A stretch of DNA of 64,000 bases, taken from the NCBI GenBank assembly GCA_029204225.1, contig CM055095.1, forward strand, positions 36,171,078 to 36,235,077, written 5' to 3'. Origin of the DNA: Diphasiastrum complanatum (taxonomy: Eukaryota > Streptophyta > Lycopodiopsida > Lycopodiales > Lycopodiaceae). The stretch's first letter is position 1. Each line of letters opens with the position of its first letter. Positions 54,279-64,000 of this stretch are shown here, piece after piece. A model generated the notes under the pieces. That model was not told the origin of the DNA. It worked only from the letters and a program-made list of their open reading frames with translations, and did no database searches. A program made the position numbers and the translations under genes.

Positions 54279-55480
54279 TCCTTGACTTAGGATATTGTAA
54301 TAATCTATTCTCCCCTTTATCATTATTGCTTGTGTATGATGACTTGAACTTATTGCTTCAATCACTTGCATCATACTTTGATGATCTCCATTTGTTTGAA
54401 CATTTACTTGGATATTTTTGTCCAAGTAAGAGCTATTTGCATAGTTTGATCCATTGAATTGCAAAATAGCATCAACAACAACTCCAATATCACTTTGTAA
54501 ATCCTAGATATACCTTCATAATTGGTCATTTTTAATGATTGTAGGGAGTTTGAGAGTCAACTTCTAGAACTCAAAGTTGCAATCTTGAATATTACCCTTT
54601 CATCAAGTTTTTGTCCATCATTTGAAATTTATTTCATCTTGAAATGGACTCTTGAAAGTACAAATACAAGCACTTATAAGTTGTAGCCTAAAAATGAATG
54701 GTAGCATAAATGATTTTGGTTCAGTCAAACATCTTAAACAACATGAAATATCGATCCAACATGTCCAATCATTCCATATCAATGGATTGATGGTCACCAT
54801 TAAAATTTTTGATGGAAATTTTATTTTATAATCACATATGTCCATGTGATGATTCCATTGATCACCTTGTTTGTCATGGAACTAAATTACCCTCTAGATT
54901 TTGTCTTGTAGATCTCTACATAGATTGATCTACCCTTTCTCTATTTATCAAGCTATTTTGACTTCCTCATTACTTCTTAGAATGTACTTCTCCTTATTCA
55001 TTGAAAATCTTTGTTTTTTTCTAGGGATTCTACTAGTAGCTAGGTCATCACTCTGCATATCCTGGTTGGATTACTCAATTCCTCGACAAATAGGCTGTGA
55101 TTGTAAATTTTATGTTTGTATGAATTGAATTGGTGCCGCTAGAGCTTTTTCATCATCGAAAGTCTGCACTGTCGGATTTTTTTGAACCATATGAACTCTA
55201 CTAGAAGTTATATCCTGGGTAGACTCAGTTTGTTGAACAACTTGTGACCGAGTTTGTTGCATATTTGTAATAATGTAGATTGGCTAAGTGTTTGGTTCTA
55301 ATGTTGATGCTTGAAATAATTGTTGCCAATTGCTACCGTCTTGCGTTCTATTTTCATTTAGTATCCACAGGAGTAAATTGCAACTTTCATCACTTGATTG
55401 TGGTCATGACCTATTGTGGTGTGTTGTCAACAAATATAGGAACTTCACTAGTTGATGAAATAGTTTCAATATTTCAATTT
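54258..55480 (-). pseudogene. Decayed coding remnant, family unknown
   Basis: On the - strand, 55440-55100 reads a mostly open frame rich in Gln/Thr/Ser (DGSNWQQLFQASTLEPNT, one stop, MQQTRSQVVQQTESTQ, VHMVQKNPTVQTFDDEKAL). 54464-54258 reads an Asn/Gln/Ser-rich open frame (MQFNGSNYANSSYLDKNIQV). This low-complexity style resembles the variable C-terminal part of retroelement Gag or of the CTR protein, but no motif allows a family call. Confidence 0.3.
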
Positions 55481-55943
55481 ATGTAGGAAAGTCAATAGGG
55501 AATAGATTCTTAGCAGCTACACTTTTCCGTGTTATGTTTACCTCAAGCTCTCGCATTGGACACTGGTGTCACAAAACAAAAATTTCTTTCTCCACAATGA
55601 TAGCTACTACTCAAATTGCCTTTTGATTTCAGACACAATGGGTAACTACATCAGTAGAGTAGACATAGTGAATTTGTATATATCGTTCACAAAGGTACCA
55701 AACAATGGGTTATGATGATTCATTTCTTCCTTTTGTCGAACTTTAGATAGTTTGAACTGGTAAATTAGCTTTACTTCTGTCCTGCTGCATCATTTGGATG
55801 GCATTCATGGACTCCCCAAAAATGTGAATGATATACTTGCTAAATTGGAATGTGCTTGCAAACAGCACTAACCCCAGCTTTAATCACAAATTCCGTGGAA
55901 TAGATTAGGAACAGGTATCTTTAAAGTGGAAGAGTATCTGTGC
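55481..55943. other. Spacer downstream of TH2
   Basis: No gene seen. Probably includes the TH2 3' untranslated region (to the left of 55944 on the - strand). Confidence 0.4.
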
Positions 55944-58900
55944 TCATATTTGGGAATGGAAAATTTGATGATTTGAAAATCCTGTTGTAACTGGCCAACT
56001 AGTCTCCGGAATCTCACAGTGCCCAAACAAGCATGCCTCCACGTCAGCCCAGCCAGCTGCCTCAAAAAGCAAACCGCTGTGACAAAAACTCATTGGATCC
56101 TTCTCCGAGTAGGAGAGGGAAATTTGTGCTGAAGCCACAACCAAAGGCAACAGCTTAATATTGTGTGCACTGAGCAAAAGCCTCAAAGCTTTATTTTGTC
56201 CAAACACGATACCCAAGTCTGCATTTAGCAAGGCCAGTAAGTCGTTGGGGCTGTCACCGAAAAACACCGCCATCTTCCTTTCAAGAACATTATTCCTTCT
56301 GGCTGGAGAGTGTGTCTTGGTTTCAGTGTTGTTCCTATCATTCTTGATCTCTCTTGGGGAATAAGCTTGAGAGTTCAGAGGGTGAAGAGCATGACAAGGT
56401 TGGCTAACATAGTCAGAGTTGCATGAGCTATACACTAGTCTAAGAGCTTGCAAAATTGTCTCTTTGTCAAATGCATCCTGTACCGCCCCACAGAATGTAC
56501 CATCGGAAACCCCTTTGGTATCATACTGTAAGTCATTCGAGTGAATATACAACCTTCCTTCTGCAAAGCCCAACATTTTCAGCCTGTAAGTTTCCAGTAT
56601 TACGTAACCCAAATGTGTGCAAACAGCTTGTAAAACCAATCAATTATCCTCCAAGAAGTGACGCGCGTAGTGGTGAACAGTGAAGATCTCTTTTCCTCTC
56701 CTTGAGGTCTAGAGTTGACTCCACTCAGTTACTCCAAATGAGGAAAATAATATTCAATAAAGATGAACAGCTCATCGAAATGATTTCATACAAACATTGA
56801 CACATCCTTCTGTCTCAAGTAACAATATACAGACGGTTTTAAAGTGGCAAAATTGACTACCTGTAAGTGAGGGCAACCCTCCAGCAATCAGATCACGAGA
56901 CCAGTTTGCAGAAATGAGATGGATGGTTGTACCACCAGCCACCAGACGGAGGAGGACCTGAGCACATCCTCTACGAAGAGCAATTCTTTTTGCTGCACCT
57001 CTTATCTCTTCCCTTGTTATTCCACGCAAGACACCCGATGCCATTATTTCCTGTATCCAGGCAGTACAGAAACCAAAACTTAAAAGAGAAATTTCTAACA
57101 AACCTGAAGTGTAAGAAATGAAAAGATAGCTTGAAGGCAATATTCATATTACTCACTGTATCCTCTATGCAACCATGGATAACAAGATTTTTGAGTTTAT
57201 ATGGCATGCAACGTATGCTTGAGAATCTAGACAAAACATTTGGCCAACGAAAAATACCAACAAAATCCATGTTATTAAGAACACTCTTTGTGATAAAAGG
57301 ACAGCAGTCACACATTTCTCTCACGAGTCACTAGATAGTAGGTTATGCAGATCATCTTGATCTAGACCATCTACGATCTGAAAGTTTTTTTCTTTCAGGC
57401 TTCCAGTTGTGAGCATGCATGAAAGCCCAGCAACCTCCATAAACAGCATAGTGTTCAAGCACTTTCAAAGTTTTTGTTCTTTCAGGCTTCCAGTTGTGAG
57501 CATGCATGAATGCCCAACACCCTCCATAAACAGCATAGTGTTCAAGCACTTTCAAAGTGGTTGTGAGGCACTGTAGAAATAAGGAAAAGCATGAGGAAGT
57601 ATCAGCTGAGGAAGTATAAGCTATTACCCAACCCATGTGACACTAGCGTGCTAGCATTATACAATCACTCATTGAGTTCATCACCAGCTTTGGGGGATCT
57701 TTGTCCAGGCCAATATTGTCCTTTCAGTTGTTGTAAGACATATAGCAAGCTCAAATCTTTGATCTACCTCGAGCAAAACTCTTCACGAAAGAATAAAGTT
57801 AAGTAAAACCGATTTTTTGCCACATACCTGATTCACTTTTTTCTCCAACCCTCCAAGAAGCTTCAAAACTTCTCGCAATCCAGAGTCGTCGTAAGCCAGT
57901 CTTTTCTGAACCCTTCCAGGCTTCCCTTCGGCATACCCAGCTATTTTAAGATAGTCCTGTGCTAATTTAACTAAACGCTCCAACTTTGGATCCATTCCTG
58001 GAAGCATATACAAGGCATCCATGTCTCTTATCTCGTCAGCATTTCCAGTAGCAATTGAAGCCATCATCTCGATTGATTGCTGTGTAAAATTGTTATTCAA
58101 GCTAACATTTTGCAGGTCTGCTAGACATTCTTTTATACGTTGATCATGAACATCTAGCAATGACCAATACACTGCCATCAAGTCCCTCTCGATGAATTGC
58201 CCCCTATCGAGACTTTCAACGCCTCCATTAACTTCCAAAGAGTCCCTTTTCAAGGCAGCATCTGCCAATGCCACCAAAATTTCACCGGTGTCCTTCACAG
58301 TACAAGTGACATCGTAATCTGTGGTAAAAAGAAGTCTGTGAGCATACCACCGACTAGAATTAAGACATTTTCCACCCATCATCAATAAACTTCCTGCTGA
58401 TGCTGAATCAAACACACGCAATTGATGTCCAAGTGTTGTGCTGATAGCATACTCGAGTTGATTGAGTTGATCTGCAGTGACTATATTCTGGGATAGTTCG
58501 GTATCCAACTCCTCTGCCAGTAACGCGGCAGAAATCTACGCACAAATGAATTTCGGTTTAGAAAGAAGGTTACGCTATTGATACTTGAGAATAGTATCCT
58601 CTGTTATTTGATGATTTTATTCATGTACTAGCATTTGCAAAACTTCCTGAGAAAAGATTCCATTGACGCAAAGCAATAAGGTCGAGTGATTTCAGCAATT
58701 AAAACCTCCAACAGAAGTTTGCACTGGGAGCAAACCTGGAGCTCCGAGTTCGAGTAACCGGAAATCCAAAGCTGATAAACACTGGTTCCTTTGCCAGATA
58801 ATGGTATGTGATCAGCAATTGTACTCTCCAGCACTTTCCGTGCTTGCAGGATAACCAAAGAACTTAACACAACTTTCAAGCTATCGCCAGAGAGAGCTTG

Positions 58901-60697
58901 CTCTAAGAGAAACGCTTTAAATTCTTTAGCAGAGACGCTAACTTGCGTAATATCGCTTAAATGGTCACCTGAAATCTCTTGCATTTCCTGAAAATATAAG
59001 ACCATGTGAGACAAACATGCAGCTCAGGTATTTACCATCGATCAGCTTAAGGGAAAATGACGATCTGACCAGTGGTAGGAAGGGGATTAAGTCCGATTAA
59101 CCAAGGAAAGGGGCTAAATGTAGGCAAATTTTACCCCATTACAGGAAAACTTTCTGAGATTCTGTACATAGTTGCTCAATTTGATCAGCGAAGTTGATAC
59201 GGGCTGATTGCTTAACCTGCAAATACATCAGCAAGCCTGTGTTTAAACACTACGGGCTGTTAAATAAAGTTCAGACGACATCGATACCCGACCAAACTCA
59301 TTGTTATCGTCAAGAAGACAAAGCGGCCTATACTCAAAACACCAGACAAATGCATTTCTATCTCCTCTTTGAAAACGGAATTTCTACAGTGAATTCAGTG
59401 CTATTACAATTGGGAGACAGCAGTAAGGATGTATGCTTCATCCTGAAGGTACTTAGCCAGGGCTGACAAGGGCAGCGTCCCAGTTATTGTGGAGAGTATG
59501 AAGGGGTGATGCATGATATTGCTCATTTCAGAAGCCGCCTGTTCCCAAAGAACATCAAAATTTACACATTCGATCTTGGAAAAATCAGCTCCTGCCATTT
59601 TGTTGCTGCAAAAGGTTCTGAATATTTTGGGATTGGAAGTAGGCCTTTTACCCAAGCAACCCTGTCACAAAGATTACAAAAAAGCTCAGTAGGGATTGGC
59701 GATATTCCGGCATAAACTACTGAGAACGGCAATAATAACGTGCATAAAAGTGCGGACTAATTAGAACCGTGCCTCTCTGCCTCGAACTTTACCAATCGAC
59801 ATACACTACATCAAAGCAAATTCTTAAGCCAACACGATACGATAAGCTGTTTACAAGAAATGACTATCAAGATCAATCGAAACACAATGAACCTTACGCT
59901 CGTCTCATTAAAAAATCAATCCCTCCAGAAAGAGAAAGCTTTAGTGTCCTCTGAATATCGTTGCTGTAACTCATATATTTCAAATATCGTTTATGTAACA
60001 CAAAATTTCAAAAGACAAATACAAGAAATGCTGATTGTAGTCTTTTATCAGCAGAAGAAAAGATTGCATAATTATCGATAACACAGCCACAAAATGTGCG
60101 CTAATAACGCTTTTTAAAGGAAATTGCATGCGTTATTTCGAATTTAAGGAGCAATATATATAAGGAATAGAACATCGAGAAAAAGTGCATCCCAAAAAGA
60201 AAAAGCCAAAAAACACTAGGAAAAGCAAGAAATCTACTGTAACGGAACAGTAAAATGAATTGCTTACAATAACTCAAACAAACAGGCTCGGTAATCTACT
60301 GCAAGACAATGAAAAATTAGAAAGCTCAGAAACAGACTTGAACATAAGCTATTAGTCATTAATGAATAGACAGCAAATTGCATAATGATTCGATGAACTC
60401 TACATAATAATATCATTACTTACGTTAGAAAATGAAGACATTGAAGGAATAACGAATCTCAATAACTTGGACTACATTGCCATCAAAAAGAAAAACATCA
60501 GAAAGCTCACATAAACAAGAAACTCAGAAAACTAGATAAAACCACAAGAGTCTTACACGCAGGCTGCTGGATCTAGTTGCGACCACAAAAGCCCAACTCC
60601 AAGAACACGTCGAGGCAAGGGGAGCAGGCGGAAGCAGGCTGCGGATGAAGCAGGAGGAGGAGGAGGAGGGGAAAGCAAGGTATGATGAAGCACCCAT
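55944..60697 (-). CDS. TH2: TH2-type bifunctional enzyme (TenA-like plus HAD phosphatase)
   Basis: Seven exons on the - strand: 60697-60557, 59661-59419, 59216-59151, 58987-58706, 58535-57828, 57050-56861 and 56560-55944; 2247 nt, 748 residues. Exons 1-5 all end in phase 0. Plant TH2 proteins dephosphorylate thiamin monophosphate and salvage aminopyrimidine from degraded thiamin, in mitochondria and cytosol. Exon 1 (MGASSYLAFP, Ser/Arg-rich, 47 residues) looks like a transit peptide. The TenA part includes HHPFILSTITGTLPLSALAKYLQDEA (residues 92-120). The HAD part has TTDYDVTCT (nucleophile Asp about 317), SGVLRGITREEI, IHLISANWSRDLI and GDSPNDLLAL (about 645). The intron 2 donor (GCT-GTCTCC) is weak. 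It is longer than typical TH2 (about 600-620 residues), mainly in exons 5 and 7. Confidence 0.85.
57401..57575. repeat. 87-bp tandem duplication in TH2 intron 5
   Basis: TTCCAGTTGTGAGCATGCAT at 57401 recurs at 57488, period 87 bp (29 codons), with only a few differences. Read on the - strand it keeps an open frame (HYAVYGGCWAFMHAHNWKP twice). Exons 5 and 6 join without it, so it is intronic. Confidence 0.9.
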
Positions 60698-60976
60698 TGC
60701 CAAATCCGGGCTATAAAAGCAGCGAGGGGAAGGAGGGCAAATCACCCACCATGCGCACAACAATTTGGCAGATTATGATGCATCAGGAGGGAGGGAAGGA
60801 CTACGGCGGTCCGATGATGAGCGAAGGAGGGTGGGTGGCGGATCGCATCTGCGGTGGAATGTTCAGTCCATGGCAAAAGGCATCAGGAATCGGCCATCTC
60901 TATTCTGCAATCCAATGGAAATAGCAAAGACGATGAAGAAAAAGCAGAGCACCTACCAGGATCTAAGAATGGATAT
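60698..60976 (-). promoter_or_regulatory. TH2 5' UTR and promoter region
   Basis: GC-richer than the surroundings. A TATA-like CTATAAAAG lies on the + strand at 60711-60719 (opposite to TH2), so transcription to the right is also possible. Open + strand frames here (60682-61079) have no family motif. Confidence 0.4.
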
Positions 60977-60979
60977 TCG

Positions 60980-61023
<44 letters not shown>

Positions 61024-61042
61024 CTATTCTTATTATTATATT
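60977..61042. repeat. (TTA)n microsatellite
   Basis: About 14 uninterrupted ATT/TTA units, then an imperfect extension, upstream of TH2. Confidence 0.95.
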
Positions 61043-61763
61043 AACCTCAGCGTTAGGCTCTAGGCAGCCAAAGGCCTAATCTAATATTCAAGAAAAATAA
61101 GGCCCTCCCTCCCTTCCTTTTGTACAAGGGCTAACCAAGTGCCTACCTAGGACTAAGAGACTTGGGTCAAGGGTAGCATTCTATTTATTTAGAGATCTTA
61201 GCATTGTGGGAATAAATCTCCTCTTGAGACTTTAGAGTTTTTTTTTGGCCTTGCTAATGTGTTGAGGTAGGTCAATGGAGTTTGAAAAAACGTCAATGGA
61301 GTCTGAAAAAACGTGAACGTTAAAGGCTAAATGGTTGTGGTAGTCTTCACATTTAAGGTTTGCACCTTTGTGGGAGGCCTCAAATAGTGAATGCATGCAT
61401 GCGAAAGCAAAATTAGACAATGGCGTTGTTTTCCGCCTTCATTGTTCAAAGAAGAAAGCTGCCATGATCAAAGGAGAAAGGAGCAAAATGCAAAACGAGG
61501 GGTGACAAAAAGCAGCAACAGCAAAACACATTGTTCAAAACAACCATCGCCAAAAAAACAAACGCTATTTATGCAGTTGCAGCTACAAATGCCTCTGATC
61601 CTAAATGTCATGTGCTGCATGTAATTAGCTCATGAGCTTACTAATGAATTTCCAAATATAGCCATGGAGCTAAATTAGATTAGAACTAGTCAATAGGACA
61701 GTTAATAAAGTGGTTCGAACAACCTCGCTATAATTGAGAATAGCGGAATTGTAATAATGGTTG
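61043..61763. other. Non-coding, nothing recognised
   Basis: Contains one short duplication (TCAATGGAGT(T/C)TGAAAAAACGT twice near 61273 and 61292). Frames at 61232-61420 and 61391-61624 lack any motif. Confidence 0.4.
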
Positions 61764-62023
61764 TAAGGCCCAATTCAGCTAAATAAGGCCCCAAAACCTA
61801 AAATCACATGAGAGCTATGATCATGCTCTAGAATCAGGCCCCTATCTTGTGAATGATCAATAATCATGAATAAAGATACCTTACTTTGTCTAATTTGGTG
61901 AAGTTTTGCTACTTTTAGCTATCTTCTTGATTTTTGACTAGTTTCTTGATTTCTTGCATTTCCATTGTAATTTGATGTTTAATGAATGGATTAGTGTTTG
62001 AATGCTAAGATTGGCACATGACA
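61764..62023 (+). mobile_element. Probable LTR end (+ strand element)
   Basis: TGTAAGGCCC at 61764 to GGCACATGACA at 62023, followed within a few bases by TGTTATCAGAGC, a one-base variant of the tRNA-Met primer site, at 62029-62040. AATAAAGATACC near 61868 could be the LTR polyadenylation signal. No partner LTR or coding region is visible downstream. Confidence 0.45.
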
Positions 62024-62028
62024 ATTTT

Positions 62029-62040
62029 GTTATCAGAGCA
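62029..62040 (+). promoter_or_regulatory. Primer-binding site variant, + orientation
   Basis: TGTTATCAGAGC (canonical TGGTATCAGAGC). It is the only + strand primer-like site I found in the window. Confidence 0.5.
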
Positions 62041-63089
62041 TTAGATCCTTTCTCCATTAGATTTGGTGGATTTTGTTAAATTTGGCTGAGTTTTTTGTTT
62101 AAGCTTTCTTGATTTTTCAATTTCCAACAAGTTTTGATTCAGTTATTGACTATCTAATTCTCAATTTTTTGTGTAGTTTCTTGTTGTAGATCAATAGATC
62201 TCTCTTTTAGCTTTCTGGAGGTGCTGAGATTTTTTGATTTGGAGCTATAATGACCAAGTTATGGCCATTACGGTGATTTCTTTCTAGTTTTAGTTAGTGA
62301 TAGTTTTTTGCAGTCTGTTTTTCTCCATTTTTTGGTTGTACTTTTGGATGAAGTTGCTGAAATTCACATGTGTGGGACGCCTTACACATGTATTTTTTAA
62401 CTCCTAAGCACAATAACACCATAAAGATCAGACTAGCATTGGTTGTCAATAGGAAAGCTGATCATACAAGCAATATTATTGTGTTACAAGCAAGCTCTGT
62501 CAACAAAACATCAGACTAAGCATCATAAATGCCTCTACTCGACTAGAGAGAGAAAATAGCAAGTACAAAACTCGTGGAGAGACAGAGAGGGCACAAAGAG
62601 CTTGTCTCCAAATTTGCATTACATACAAATTTCATCACATTCTCAATGAGAGTACATCACATATATATAGATCCATGGACTCTCCTCCTACTTTGAGTTG
62701 AATTGGAGTTGTGGATCCACCTCTCAAGCTATCTAGACTTATCCAAAAGATGGGTCTTTACTAAGCGAAAAGAGCTCAATTCATCTTTGACATTTTTAGG
62801 ACCCACACTCAAAACATTAGATAGATTTTTCAATATTTTGACAGAAGTTTGTGACTGTAATTCTGTAGGATTGTAGATCTTTGTCTTAGCCTGAATTTGA
62901 GCCAATTTCCAGTCAATTTGGTTAAAAATTGACTGAGTTATGACAATTTTTGTGAAAGAGGTCAAATCCTAGCTTTGGTAGAAAATTTGGGAGAGAATCA
63001 TTTCAACCTTTCATTGCTGAAGTTCTGTTTCATTGTAAATTTTTTTCCAGTTCTTGCATTTTGAAGTTTTCGTTTTAAAAAATAAAAAT
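62041..63089. other. Retroelement leader-like non-coding DNA
   Basis: T-rich sequence after the primer site, then AT-rich DNA. A 78-codon frame on the - strand (62729-62965) has no motif. ACATGTGTGGGACGCCTTACACATGT near 62368-62393 is an imperfect inverted repeat. Confidence 0.35.
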
Positions 63090-63176
63090 TTAACCCTAAC
63101 CTCATGCGACCTAAACCTAACCCTACATGCCTACCCTAGCCTGACTTATCCACCTACCCTAGACCTAACCCTAATT
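63090..63176. repeat. Telomere-like motif cluster
   Basis: Several CCCTAA or CCTAAAC-type words in 85 bp (TAACCCTAA at 63092, CCTAAACCTAACCC near 63112, CTACCCTAG, ACCTAACCCTAATTC near 63163). Irregular, with no long perfect run. Confidence 0.6.
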
Positions 63177-63297
63177 CGTCTCTTTCTCTCTCGGCCTGCG
63201 CATTTCTCCCTCCCTTCTCGCGACGCCTCTAATCTGAACCACCATCACCACATTTCTGGGAACCCCGTCGCCATCTCCTCCCCAGACTCAGATTGTG

Positions 63298-63548
63298 CTC
63301 TGCTCACACACACTAATGGATCGTCCAAGATTTAGATGCATCTTGTCGATGGCATCCTGCATATCCCGTTCATCAGCAAATGTCACAAACCCAAAACCTT
63401 TTGGCCTACCATTATCTCTGTCAAAACCACCTTTGCCTCCACTATGCGCCCAAAACATTGAAAGGCATTGTCCAGATCTCTGTCAGTGGTGCCCACGACT
63501 CACCTCCCATGAAACACCGCAGCCCCGCAGCTCTTCAGTTTCCGCCAT
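63298..63548 (-). pseudogene. RZ-1-type glycine-rich RNA-binding protein, broken RRM
   Basis: On the - strand from ATG at 63548: MAETEELR, then an RRM. RNP2 is damaged (FMGGESW, with a frame change on each side), followed by [22 protein letters not shown], a one-base deletion near 63425, and [20 protein letters not shown] with a perfect RNP1 (KGFGFVTF), then MQDAIDKMH and LGRSISV. This pattern matches plant RZ-1 RNA-binding proteins. At least two frameshifts make the copy non-functional as it stands; an intron at GGGAG-GTGAGT (near 63505) could explain only one of them. No zinc knuckle or Gly-rich tail is visible downstream. Confidence 0.65.
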
Positions 63549-64000
63549 CTCTCTCTCTTCCTTTCTCTTCCTCTCCACGCAGTCAGCGCCAGTCCGCCAT
63601 TGTAATTTTTTTGAAATACTCTCTGTACACTCCCCCGCGCCCCTCCTCCTCGCAGGTGAATTAATAAGATTGATCTATATTGACGAGTGCCAATCAGCAG
63701 TCGGACGTCTCCAGCATCCGCTTGAGCATTGATTTCAGTTGTTTTGATTACAGCATAATCTGTTAGGCTCCATTTGCATTCATCTTCTCGTTTCCGGGAT
63801 TCTTTAAGACCACCAAAATGGATGAATCGCAATCAGATTCGAAGCATTAACGTTCTCGATCCAGAGATGAAGTTTGGATCGCAAACGAAGAAGCCGCCTG
63901 CTATAGCTGATTCATAACATCCTGAATGCATCCTTCAAAATCTGCAGACGAATCCTCAAAACAATTCAAACATCCTATCGCCTTTCACTTGCAGAGCTTG
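63549..64000. other. Flank upstream of the RZ-1 pseudogene
   Basis: No independent gene. Could hold the ancestral 5' UTR/promoter of the RZ-1 copy. The window ends here. Confidence 0.35.

Noticed and set aside
60682-61079. Possible + strand gene starting at the TATA-like word near 60711
   Set aside because: The frames end in the (TTA)n microsatellite, giving Ile or Tyr runs, and no domain is visible. The region is better explained as the TH2 5' flank.

Overview
This is nuclear DNA from a land plant with a repeat-rich genome. The evidence is a plant-type PEX13 gene, a plant TH2-type (TenA plus HAD) gene with a cleavable-looking N-terminal leader, plant Copia and chromodomain Gypsy retrotransposons primed by initiator tRNA-Met (primer site TGGTATCAGAGC), and abundant (CT)n/(GA)n microsatellites. 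Introns of several kb filled with transposons would fit a fern, gymnosperm or similar large genome, but the sequence alone does not settle the clade. There are no bacterial-style operons, CRISPR arrays, or tRNA/rRNA genes that I can support.

Layout. 1-4.0 kb: Gypsy gag halves facing each other, a leader with a repeated GGYGAGTAA motif, and a Copia remnant. 4.0-10.1 kb: a family of LTR elements that shows a gag-like reading frame and no detectable pol (called CTR here), in three copies of alternating orientation, one split by a foldback/MITE insertion. Their LTRs carry (CT)n tracts amplified with a ~60-bp spacer. 10.2-14.2 kb: Copia-1 and a Gypsy integrase tail. 14.2-24.6 kb: decayed retroelement pieces (Copia-2 with a 780-bp LTR, Gypsy gag, primer-site/LTR pairs, a Copia RT remnant).

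25.25-36.40 kb: PEX13 on the + strand, five exons. Intron 1 (about 9.4 kb) houses a complete Gypsy chromodomain element (25802-31038) with matching LTRs and a 5-bp target duplication. 36.9-50.1 kb: nested Copia elements on both strands. These include an internally deleted copy (Copia-4) inserted in another (Copia-5), a copy interrupted by an LTR next to an orphan exon-like fragment, and a chimeric junction between two unrelated Copia families at about 47.52 kb. 50.1-55.5 kb: Gypsy-like gag remnants, an LTR-like block and unclassified decayed coding sequence.

55.9-60.7 kb: a seven-exon TH2-type gene on the - strand for thiamin monophosphate dephosphorylation and aminopyrimidine salvage. 61.7-64.0 kb: an LTR end with a primer site, a telomere-like motif cluster, and a frameshifted RZ-1-type RRM pseudogene on the - strand.

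Only PEX13 and TH2 look like functional host genes: one a peroxisomal import docking factor, the other a thiamin salvage enzyme. They are independent genes, not a pathway cluster. Everything else that codes is retroelement-derived and mostly broken.
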